Below, in pieces: positions 1 to 10,548 of a stretch of 64,000 nt of DNA. The position numbers and the translations under genes are program-made. The DNA is from Serilophus lunatus. Its lineage: Eukaryota > Chordata > Aves > Passeriformes > Eurylaimidae. The stretch is taken from the NCBI GenBank assembly GCA_013399895.1, contig VXBA01003785.1, positions 1-64,000 on the forward strand, in the 5' to 3' direction. How positions within the stretch are numbered: position 1 is the stretch's first letter; every line of letters begins with the position of its first letter. A model generated the notes under the pieces. The model was not told the DNA's origin. It did not search any database and was given only the letters and a program-made list of their open reading frames with translations.

Positions 1-1564
1 TGACAAGGGGGTGTCCGTGGAGATAAATACTACCTTATCTCTCACAAATGAAACTAAACAAATTTTCTAGCAGGTGCCACTAACAGTGCTGACCTTGTGC
101 TGAGGCATGCTTGTTATGGTAGCATCTGAAAGATGTGTTTAGGGGATTTTCTCAAAGAAAGAAAGAAAAGAAGGATATAAAGAGTGTCCAAGGGACTTTC
201 TCACCAGGGTTAAAAAATATATGACCCAAGAGGACATGGAAGGAGTAAAGAAGTAATGAACTGGGGCACAGTCGTAACTCCATTCTTTTCCTGCCTTCTG
301 TCATTGTCATTGTGGGCCAGAGAATGACACTCAGTCTGTAGTTACAACAGTGGCTTTATGTCATTGATTCTATCTATATATATAGTTGCTTTATTACTAT
401 GACTATATTGTTATTATTTATTTTTTGTTGTTATTATTAAATATTATTAATTTGAGATGCGCCTACTGTGAAAATGGGAGCTATTCCAAGTTGTTTTCCG
501 TGAGGTGGAACCACAGCAACATTCCCTCATACAGCAGGCTGGCCAAAGCTTTGTTCCTTTAATTCACTGATTTTGCCTCTGAAGTGCAGACTCCTAATTA
601 TTATCCTTAACGGGAGTGCTGCCAGGAAGAATTCAGTTTGGAGATGTCTTGCTTTATTGGCAAGGCAACTAAACCTGACAGTGAAGACTGTCAAGAGGAG
701 AGTGGTGCGATTTTACTGAGTAGGAAGGGATGACAGGAGGAGTCCACTGTGCATAATGTTGCCTGAGAAAGGCCATGAGATAGAGATGCTCACATAAAGG
801 AGAGGATTTGCAGTGAAAAGCAGGAGAAGATCAACAAGGAGGTGAGGGCATGGAATGGGGGTGAGGGTGGGGATGACAGCACAGCAAGAGCAGTTATGAA
901 AGAGAGGAGGCTGATCTGATTATGCAAAAGAGACTGCTCCTGCACATTTTTGTTCTATTTTGTGTTAAAAGTTACTGAAAATTCCATATGTGGGATTTTC
1001 TTCAGGCTACCAGCAAAAGTCTTAGCCAGCTTCATTTGTTTGCAGCAATTGTACCGTATATTCTAGTCCAAATTCCTTGTGTCCATATATAACACTCAAG
1101 GAGAGTTGAGTGGAAGGAGAGAAGGTGAAGATGGAAAAAAATAGACAATGTTACAGACATGAAATTACAAAAGATAAATGGATGGTAAGTGAATGAAGAA
1201 AGAAGGATTTTGAAAAAAGAATAATTAAAGTTGTGAAGAAGAGTGACCATTACCACCTAACACTGTCAGGAAATCTTTTCAGGTAAAGGGCTACAAGTAA
1301 CAGTCCATCTCAACCATTTCAATCTTCATAACAAAAGAGAGAAATCGATCCATTTGGTGAAAAAGTAAGGTATTTTGCTGCTTTAGATAACGCTTCATTG
1401 AAAGGCAGAATAAAAAACATTAAAGAAATAATTTTTCAGAAATTATCAAAGACCTAAGAAGCTCTACCAAGTGTTAAATGCCTTGTGCTTATTGGTACTT
1501 CAATAAAATGACAGCAGAATTTAAATGCGATGTGTATCAGCTTTCATGACTGTAATACCTGAGC
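1..1564. other. unique AT-rich non-coding DNA
   Basis: I see no gene, intact repeat or RNA here. The stretch holds a short TA-rich run near 372-384 and an ATT/TTA-rich patch at about 403-450. The longest open frame (1032-1256, minus strand, 74 codons) has low-complexity Phe/Ser/His composition typical of translated AT-rich DNA and is treated as chance. Confidence 0.6.
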
Positions 1565-1650
1565 AGATAACACTCTTATCCCTGCAACTCTTCTATTTCA
1601 CAGCAGGGCAACTGAGGCATGGAGAGACAATGTCTTAGGTCTTTCAGATC
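1565..1650 (-). mobile_element. MIR-type SINE tail, old fragment
   Basis: The plus strand reads TTCACAGCAGGGCAACTGAG followed by a GCATGGAGAGA block. This follows the reverse complement of the MIR 3' half, which runs 'ttttacagatgaggaaactg' and then 'aggcacagagagg'. The match is gapped and diverged, as expected for an element older than the bird lineage. MIR-type CORE-SINEs are shared across amniotes and survive in birds only as scattered relics. No target-site duplication or tRNA head remains. The call rests on my memory of the consensus. Confidence 0.42.
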
Positions 1651-4600
1651 TTAACTTTTCTGAAAACAGCAGGTGTTAAATTCTGCAACACCCCAAAAAG
1701 ACTGGCATTAAATGATTCATTGAAGATCATACAGCAGAAACATATGAGGAAATAAAAACTTGAAGCTGGAAACCTCAAGTCCTAGGTTACTACCTTAAAC
1801 ACTATAGAGCATTCATATCTTCTACTGAAGCTGAGTTTCAGGTGTTGTGCCAGCTCTCAGTTTAGATTTTTCAACAAACATAATTTCTAAAGTGTAATTA
1901 CAGGGGAAGAACCTTTGCTCTGTAGCATCAGTGGAATTCAATATCCTTTGATAGGATTGCTCATCTGTAACTGATGTCAAAGTGTGGATCTCTTTCAGAT
2001 ATATTTTACTTTGGTTTAATTAAAATGTACCTCCATTATTGGCTTAGAAGTAGTTTTATACAGAAAACCCAATGAGTATATTTACTCATCTTACCAAAAA
2101 ATAGATCAAGCAGTCAGTAATGGTGATATAAATCAGTAATACTTTTACAGAGTTGTGCTTTATTTTTAGATTTGTTGTTGAGACCTTAAAATTTTTCTTA
2201 TAATAGACAATATACATAACAATTACTGGCATTTTCTGTGAAGTAGGAAAGTGAAGGAATTGAGAAACAGCTTGAGTGAAAAGTAAATGTTCAGCAGGCA
2301 GTTAAAAATGTTGGTATTTGTCCATTTTCACGTACATTATAAAATATTCAGAAATTCAGAAACTAGAGTGCTGTCAGAAAAGGTCCGGTAGTTTCAGCAA
2401 GAAGGAAATTGAAAAATTGTATAGAAAGAGCCACATTATAATTAACTATTCAGAAGCTGTGAATAGGCACAATATTAGCAAAGTATATATGTTGCAAAGG
2501 AGTTACAAGGAGAATTGATAATTCTGATAATTTTCTGTCACTCAGTGACAACAACTTTGATTTGGTGGTATTGCATTAGCAGTTTTCACTCTGACCTATT
2601 TCCAGAACTGACCCACTCGTTTTATAAAAACTATACTATTACATCTAGAAAAGCTTTCCTCCCTTCTAATTTACTTTAAAGTGTGAAAGGAAGTGTCTCT
2701 TTCTGATGTTTGCATTGGAAGCAAGATGGTAAGAGAGATGACCCATCATCTAGACCCTGCAACAATTAGTTTACATTGCTATAAACTCTGGAGGGCTGGC
2801 ATACAGCTCCTGGAGGACAGGCTTTGTGCCAATGGGCTTAAATGGTACCAAATATTTCCATCTGGGAAATAGCAACCAATAATACATATGCCACAGGGCA
2901 GGGGGCTCTTTCATATATCTTGAATGATATATCTTGAATTTTCATCAGGTTTGTGGTCATTTTGCTTGTTACATTCTTTATAAGAGTTTCCCCAATACCC
3001 TTCAGAGATGCTATTCCTCCTCTCTAGATATTACCTTAAAATTATGACTAAGGAGGAAAACTGTGCGGTGAAACTCCACTTCTTCCTCTCTGGGTATTTT
3101 GTACAGTCAAATTCCCACTTATGATTTTTGGTGCAGGTTCAGACAGCTTGTTAGTTATCACACTGAAGTCTTTTGCAGCACTGGAGGTATCTTTCTTTCT
3201 GTAGGATGAAGCAAAATGATGAAAACAGCTCTGCCAGTTATCACCAGACTGAGCCTGTTGTCTCAGGGCAGCAGGGATGGGTGGGGATGAAACATTGCTT
3301 TGAGCAAGGAGAAAGACTCTCAGCTGCTGGATAGTAGACTGCAACTGAGGAGGGGGCAAAGTACATTTCCTCAACAGGCAGAAAGATCTTATGTCTGGAA
3401 GAGGAGAAAACTATGATTTCCCACCTGCTGTTCTGTCTCAAGATACTGTGGATTTTACGGAGTAATGTTCTGAAGCCAACACAGGGTCATTACCATATTG
3501 TTTTAAGTCTGCTTAAAGGAGCCTGATTTGTTGTCTTGTGTTGGCAAGGATTTACATGCAGAAGGTGGCAACAGCGTGTGATTCCATAGCTATTGGAGAA
3601 AGCAGAGCCTAAGAAGATAGTGCGTTGCTGTCTGGATGAAGAACTTGTCTGCAGCAGCAAGGCTAAAGGACTGCTACCTCCTCACAGCCCCTCTGAGCTG
3701 GGCTAGAGTCCATGCATGGCAGACGCGTCTCTCCATGGGACAGGGGAAGATATGCACCTGGCAGTGGTGGATTTCAGCAAGGGCAAGGCATCCTCCTTGA
3801 TGGCTTCTGACTCTTTCATGCCTTTTTTCTCCTTTAGTCTTTTGTATGGAGTTGTGGAACTGAAGATGAACCAGGGAGCTATACTAGAAATATGTGAGGT
3901 TCCAGTACCAGAAACAGAAGTTCAGAGGCAGCTGAGCTATCAGGGAGCTTAAACTACCCACTTAAGGAAAGGAGATAAGCCTAGAGCCTTCTCTAGCTTT
4001 CTGCATAAAGCTGAGCAAAATATATACTAACAACAGTAAACTCTCCATACTGAGAGTATTTCCTGGTTTACAGTCTTCCCAAGCAGAAATGCCCTTAATG
4101 CCTCTTGGTTGAGATTTATTTAATTTTGGATTCTCATGTAAATTTGCACTTGGTGACCTGGCAGCAATGAAGGAAAAGAAGCGCTAACTGGGAAAAGATC
4201 CTGCTTTGCTTTGTTTAAACGTTGAACTTGGGCTGTGAAATTGCATTTGTAAGAGAGGAATAAACTCTGAAGCCCTTCAGCAGAAATGGATTTCACATAT
4301 TTAGTGGATGCCTCAAGGCAATTTCTTTTCTTAATGGGATCTGAGCAGAGCTTTAATTTTTCACATTTTATAAGGCTTTTCCTTGAAATTACTTTTTATG
4401 TGGTTCCTCTGTTAATGGATCCTCCACACTGAGGCATGAGTAAGAGAAAAAATCTTTAGAGTAGGAAAAAGTAGAATCATACTGGGAAAAAGTCACATAA
4501 TAAATTGGAGATCAGAGGCAATAAAACTGTCTTCCATATTTTTCTTTGATAAATGCTAGTCTCATCTCCTTTAGATTTTGAAGACATTAAAATATTGAGC

Positions 4601-7600
4601 CAAACCTTTGTTTTTTAAAAGAATATTTTACTAGCTGGATAGAGAGTCACAGGAACTATTTGGGCACAATATTAAATTGTCCCTGGGAACTATGGCAGTT
4701 TTGATGTGTCATGCTACTGGACAGGAATAGTGACCTTGCCTGAAAAAAAGCAATGTATGCAGAACCTTCACTTAACAGATTAACCAGTCTTTCAGAGAGG
4801 TTTTAGGTGTCCACTTTCTAATATCAGAGCAATTACAGTGGATAGCAAAGGCAAAGCAGGATAATTTTTGTTTTCTAAGAGGTTATGTACAACAATTGAA
4901 TTTAATATAACTTGTGGGAAAAAAAGATCCCGAGTTATTATTGAAGTCGTTAGTCTTTTCTGGTTTTGCCACTGGCATTTTACAATACTGGTGCCATTTA
5001 ATCTCAGAAGGCTTGTTCCTTTTAATGCAGCTGAGAGATGATTTAACAAATAACAAGAATATAGATAGCTCTGTTATAATAATGAGGGACGTTTCTGAGA
5101 TGCTTAATATGACAAAGATACCTTTTGTTTTTCTTAGTTCCTAAATTTCCTTTAAAAATAAAAATGTGCAGAAGGAGTCCCATTATTGATCTGGAATCCA
5201 AAAGAGTTAGTTCTGAGTCACTATAATTGACAAAGGCTTTTACAGCTCATTAACTGCAAGATTATGTGGCACAATTCATTAAAATTCTGTTTCACTGAAT
5301 GCATTTGTAAACACCTTCTGAGAAGTTTATCACTCTTTGCATAATGCTGAGCTTTCTTTCAGCGCATACATTTCTCTGCTGCTGTTTTCCGATATAAGAG
5401 TCTGGAGTAAGTTACGGTAAAAAAATCCTATCTTCTCACAGCAATGGGAAAAAAGGAATTGTGTTGACTCTGAAGCATTGCAGATATTAATTAAACATTG
5501 CTATACTATTTCCTTTAGACCACTGTATTTATTAAACCTCTCACTCCATTACTTTGGTGCATGTTTTTTGCAAGAAGAGTTTGAATTTAGTACAAGTACA
5601 AAGCAAAATTTACAGTACAAGCAATATTTATTTTTTCTTTCTCAGCAGCAGCAGCAGAAGAGATCACTGTATCCTGGCCAGAAAAACCACAAATAATCTT
5701 ACTTCCCCTCTTGCCAGATAGATTTAAATTCTTTTTCAACTAGAAGCATTTATCTGTGGGAATATCTAACTTATTCCTTGCAGCTCTACAAGTAAATAAG
5801 TGTTGTGCTCACAAAACAAACTGGCCAAGTGCTTACAAAAATGATGAGAGAGATACAGTGTGAGAGTAGAGAACATTGAAGCATAGACAGGTCTCCCTCT
5901 CCCTTTCTCATCTCAGCATCAGGGGTCTCAAGTCATCACTGCTGCAAATGTAAAGCATTGAACAGATGCTTATATGCCTGATATGTTTTGTGAATCTGAA
6001 TGCTTAGCATTTGAGTAGGTGATGTGCATTGTGCACTGTGCATTTTATAACATCTGCAAAACACAAGTGGGGTTCCTCTGACCAAGAGTATGTGCCCATA
6101 ACTGAGCTAGTCATAATAAGATCCCTTCTATCTCTGCAGAGAATTGGTCATCACAATCTGCATAGGCAAGTGGACATGTTTTTTGGTCAGACATCTATGG
6201 ATAAATGTATCCTAAACTCCATTAATTGCATGACTCTGTCATATAATTCCTTGTTTACAAAGTTAACCCAGCATGCTTATTTAAGAAACCATCATCTACT
6301 TTGTGGACAGATAAAACTGTCAGACAGCCCTATCAAGTTTGACCACCTTGTGGGCCTCTAGTCCCTCCTCTCTTCACCCGTCTGGGTACTTCTGCTGTCA
6401 CTGTCATTCCTTCTCACTCCTTGCTTTAATATATCTCTGATGGCAAGATGGGATTTTTTTCCCATATGAGACATGATTCACTGTGGTATCACTCTGTTCT
6501 TATGGGAGAAGATTATCGTGTAATTTAGGGACTTAAAATGCACCAAACAGTAAGGGAACAGGTCTAATGTGGTGAATCTAAGACAATAGCCTTGTGCCAT
6601 TTCACCAGAATTTATGAGGCAGCTATGATAAGACACTGGAAGACAAAGCAGTACTTGATGCCTTTGTTTACTCCCATTAACTGTGGCTGGAGCTTGGTGC
6701 TTTTATGTTGTCAGTTTTACTGTTGCAAGCCTTAGTGCTGAGAAGGCCAGTTTAGGTAATTGATATAAAAATTATGCTTTTCTTGCATACCTTTAGGATT
6801 TCTTTGATTCAGTATATAAAAAATACTAGTTGGGCTGTTGTCTGAACTCAGCTGTGGCACCAAGGTAGCTATTGAGATATAAATGTCTATTTTGTGTAGC
6901 TAGTACTACTGTCAGACAAGTCTTTAGTTTGTCTGGTACATTTTGTGTTTTGGAAATAGTAAAGCTCTTACAAAAAAGTGATTGAATTTTCTATTTCAGT
7001 GTCATGAGAATACTTTTTTTTTTTTTTGTCTCCTAGGACAAACTACATCTTTTTCTTTGTACTTCGGACAAGGACCATCCTTTTATGTTGTAGATTCATT
7101 GTCTTTGAAGAAATTGAACATATAGATTTGTGTGTATGTATGTGTGGAGACATGCATACCTGTACATATTTATGTGTATGGGCTATATGAATAAAATAAA
7201 CACTATTGCATGTGCATATCTGTTACACAGTTAGACTAAAAACTGTGGATATTTTTAAAAGTTGTGAGTGCTCAGGTCTGCTTATCTTGGTGGCCAAAGT
7301 TTCAAACAGACATCAACAGAATTAGCAGGGCTGTCAGAATATGTGAGCACAGCTGCTTAGAAAACTTAAAATGCCTGAGAAGAATGGCAAATCAAAGCAC
7401 ATGAGTGGCAAACTGAAGACAAGTGCATCTTCTGGTTCCTTTTTTTATCTTGGCCGCATGTTCTCTTTCATGTTTGTTTGATTTGCTCCACAGGTTGATG
7501 CAACTGTTATAATTAACTTGACTGAAGGGGTTTACTGCCAGCAGATTAAAATAATCTTTCCTTCTTTAAACTCCTCTCTTCTACTATAAGGAAAGGAAGA

Positions 7601-8220
7601 ATGATTCATGGAAACAAGAATAACTCAAGGAATGTAAAAGCAGCTAACCTGTGGCAAAGAGGTGAACTCTGCCTTGGGCTTTCTGCTGTCATGGAGTTTA
7701 TGCAGAAAGCCAGATTTTTGAAAGTAGCGCACCTGTGACTTTTTTCTGCCCACTTACAGATAGTGAGTGATCAGGCAGGAGGGAAAGGAACAAGACTTTG
7801 CTCTGCCTTCTCTGCTGCTGACTGAAATCACAAGATGATAAGGGGAGCATGCATATGCCAAAAATTGAAGGTTTCAGCTGGTGCTGAAAACTAGGTTGAG
7901 AAAATGATTTAGATACCTAATCCCTTTAACATCACTTTTCATGGTCTGGATTGTAAGTTACTATGTGCTGCAGAAAAGGGAAAGCTGAAGGAAAACAGGC
8001 ATTGAGTGAACGTACAATGATCTTGTCTGATAACTGTGTGAGCATCCAGTCCAGGCCGAGTAACACTATTTCTCTGTCATTCAGTAACAGACTTGCACAG
8101 TCAAACTGCAAGAAACCATAATCAAGATCGTGTGGGTACAGTTATCCAAGATTTTCCTGGATAAATGCTACCTTTGTTCCACACAGAAAAAGCATGATGT
8201 TTTAAGTAGCCTGCAAGCTA
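1651..8220. other. unique non-coding DNA, nothing recognised
   Basis: No recognisable gene or dated repeat. Small items: a 12-bp direct repeat TATATCTTGAAT at 2914-2925 and 2928-2939; a CAG run of four units at about 5645-5656; a 14-base T run at 7014-7027. The open frames at 3048-3374 (minus), 3716-3952 (plus) and 6029-6361 (plus, 110 codons) show no domain, signal peptide or repeat that I recognise. About 5220-5400 is AT-rich with few low-complexity tracts and could hold a conserved element, but nothing in the sequence proves it. Confidence 0.55.
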
Positions 8221-8270
8221 ACTGGTACACTGCTTAAGAGATAAAAATTGGGGTTCAAGCCCCAAGACAT
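8221..8270 (+). mobile_element. decayed tRNA-like SINE head or tRNA pseudogene
   Basis: The motif GGTTCAAGCCC matches the RNA polymerase III B box. It sits in a T-arm-like hairpin with arms TTGGGG (8248-8253) and CCCCAA (8260-8265). The loop TTCAAG is one base shorter than a true T loop. Upstream, TGGTACACTGCTTAAGAG resembles an A box and the 'agtggttaagagcac' head of MIR-type SINEs. The gap between boxes is too short for a tRNA, and no acceptor stem or anticodon arm can be drawn. It is therefore a relic and not a working tRNA. Chance is a real alternative. Confidence 0.3.
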
Positions 8271-9235
8271 GATCATGCATATGTATCATGGCATTCTGGT
8301 CACGCTTTCTTGTGTACTACATTTCAAAGCTTTTATTAGATACTAAGGCAGAAGAAATATTGTAAAAAACAAAAAAGTCACAGACTAGAGAAAGTTTTTT
8401 CCAACACAAATATAAAGGCTTTAATTTCAAATACTTGGAAGAAGAGGCAGAATCTAGTTGATAAAGCTAAACAAGAGTATGAATTCTGAATTTTTTCTTC
8501 TAAGAACATGAACACAGAGATTTAAAATTCTCTATAGGAAATATTTTGGTATTTGATTCTTTTTTCCAAGGATCTGAGTTACAGCATCTGAAGAAGATTA
8601 TAATGTTGAAGCATCTCTTTTCCATTGGTATTTTATTTTGCTCAAAATTGGTGCACTCTTGAAACAACTCAGGCATAATGCAGTATGGAAGGGGACTTCA
8701 GAGACAACAAAAATCTTCACACTACAACACATCAACATGACATTTCTATGTAAAATTATTTTAGTTTAAGTGTATATATTTCAAGCTCCAAATAATGCTT
8801 TGTCTTCATTTTGATAAAAGTGAAAATAACAGAAAAAATCAATTTGTGGACAGCTTTACATCCTTAGGACTTTCTTACCACTTTAATACTGATGAAACGA
8901 GGAAGTTGAGAGTTATCATGATGAAAATAAAAATACTGCTAGTGAAATACGTATCTTCTCAGACTCCTTGTTTGCCAGAAACTGCAGATTGTTGATAGGG
9001 CTGATTGAAATCCAGATAGTTTTCCATTCACATTCACCTGAGATTTCGTGGATTCTACTTTAGTTCTCCATCAATGCTTGCTTGAAACTTAAAAAATGTC
9101 AAGCTTTACAAAAACACAGCTCTGAGGCAGGACCCTTGATGCTTGTAATTTTCAACTTGTCAAGGTAAATATAGTTTGTATTGTATTTATTTCCTAAATC
9201 TGAGCAGACAAAATTCATTCCTTCTCAAGGGGACA
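8271..9235. other. unique AT-rich DNA, nothing recognised
   Basis: No gene, RNA or repeat recognised. The open frame at 8795-8995 has no recognisable protein features. Confidence 0.5.
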
Positions 9236-9259
9236 TAAAGCAATTGGCCAATTGCTTTA
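9236..9259. repeat. perfect 24-bp palindrome
   Basis: Two 12-base arms, TAAAGCAATTGG and CCAATTGCTTTA, abut with no spacer and no mismatch. The centre is ATTGGCCAAT, an inverted pair of CCAAT cores, and CAATTG occurs in each arm. Pairing breaks at 9235 (A) against 9260 (G). No surrounding transposon explains it. Confidence 0.9.
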
Positions 9260-9450
9260 GAAATACATCTTTTGGGAGTTCACAGCTTTTATTTGTAGGG
9301 CTCCTCTCCTCGTGCTTTTTTATATGCACCTTCTCTACATAATTTTAGGGACTTATTGTCCTCTCCAAAAGCATTTTAGACCCGTATGTCTCCATTGCTA
9401 TCGATGAGATGCTGCTATCAGCATCAGTGTGAGCTAAAGGAGTCCAGAGG

Positions 9451-9474
9451 CTTTTACCATGTTATTGGTAAAAG
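9451..9474. repeat. hairpin, 9-bp perfect inverted repeat
   Basis: Arms CTTTTACCA (9451-9459) and TGGTAAAAG (9466-9474) flank the six-base loop TGTTAT. A second outer pair, CTAAAG (9434-9439) and CTTTAG (9478-9483), could extend the fold through an asymmetric internal loop. It lies about 200 bp from the 24-bp palindrome. Confidence 0.8.
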
Positions 9475-10517
9475 AAGCTTTAGACTACACTGCATGTCTT
9501 TGATTGCATTTTCTTGCTTTCAACAGCAGTCTTTGCTTTTGCATCTTGTCTTCATTTAATATTAAAACAGTTTGGGAATATATTTAGTTTGTTTATAGCA
9601 TATTGGAAACCTTAAAGAGGATCATTGGGCAGCTGATGGGGTATGGAGCATTCTGGGCACTTCTGCCAGTGCCTTAAGTTTTCCAAAGTCAGCTTCCCAC
9701 ACAGCAAGATCCAAGGTTATGCTGGCATATCCCAGCTCTTTTCTTTCTCTCCATATGTCTGTTTACAGTCTCTAGATATAGAGTTTTGCAAAATAAGAAC
9801 AAGACTTTGAATTCAGCCATACTGGCACTTCTGTAATTCTTAACTGAACAGTCTTCTTCTGGGAAAATACTGAATTCATGAGCTGGCAGCAAGTATGTCT
9901 TTTCCTTCCCCATTCCCAGCGCAGAGGGCGCAAGACACTCAGTTTGCCAGTTTCTGTGACGGCCAGGCCCTTCTTAGAATAATACTGAGGTGAGAGAATT
10001 TTCTTGGATGTGTGCCTAGTCTCACTTACTCAGAAGTTCTTCTGTCTTATCTAAAATAATTAGAGGTTTACACAGTAGAGATTTTGTGCTGAAGTCTTCC
10101 TTCCTCTTAGCAGAACAAGGCAGCTATTAGACTATAGTGTCTCATTCCCTTAGTGAATATTAAATCGTTAGAGATTGTTCCACTTGATATAAAATACTTA
10201 AATATGTCTTACCTCAAAAAAAGAGAAAAAGAATCAATGTTTCAATGCTGAATACTCTTCTGGAAGGCAGTGAGTTTAGTTTCAAATCCGACCCTACAGG
10301 GAAACCTATGACAGAATCAGGAGCTGAACCTATGTTTCTGAGGGCATAAACTAGTAAGCACAACAAAGTTCAGTGCACTTTACAGTCACTTTGTTGATAG
10401 GCTCACAACGGTATGGGTTCCTGGCAGAAATTAAGTATCTCTGCGAAGGCATTTACTCCTCTGAAAAACAAAAAAAAAAAAGAAAATTTTCTAAATCTTC
10501 TAGAGTATGTTGTCTGG
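9475..10517. other. unique non-coding DNA, nothing firm
   Basis: No gene recognised. A weak, gapped resemblance to the 5' half of a reversed MIR lies at about 10305-10370 and is not called. An A run sits at about 10470-10480. Confidence 0.5.
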
Positions 10518-10548
10518 CTTGTAACTTATTGGTGAGATAAGTTACAAG
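10518..10548. repeat. hairpin, 12-bp perfect inverted repeat
   Basis: Arms CTTGTAACTTAT (10518-10529) and ATAAGTTACAAG (10537-10548) enclose the seven-base loop TGGTGAG. The stem has no mismatch. Pairing does not extend usefully beyond the arms, so the fold is too short for a standard microRNA precursor. No transposon ends or flanking duplications are visible. Confidence 0.85.

Noticed and set aside
6029..6361. 110-codon plus-strand open frame as a gene
   Set aside because: No recognisable domain, no flanking splice structure that I could define, and the length is within chance for AT-rich DNA of this size.
7014..7190. Acceptor-like TTTTGTCTCCTAG followed by a 50-codon open frame
   Set aside because: The frame runs into TGTATG-type low complexity with no convincing donor, and the peptide is not recognisable. 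Weaker than the two sites near 24 kb.
10305..10370. Possible reversed MIR 5' half (AGAATCAGGAGCTGAACCTA)
   Set aside because: Only loose resemblance with several gaps and no adjoining core or tail.
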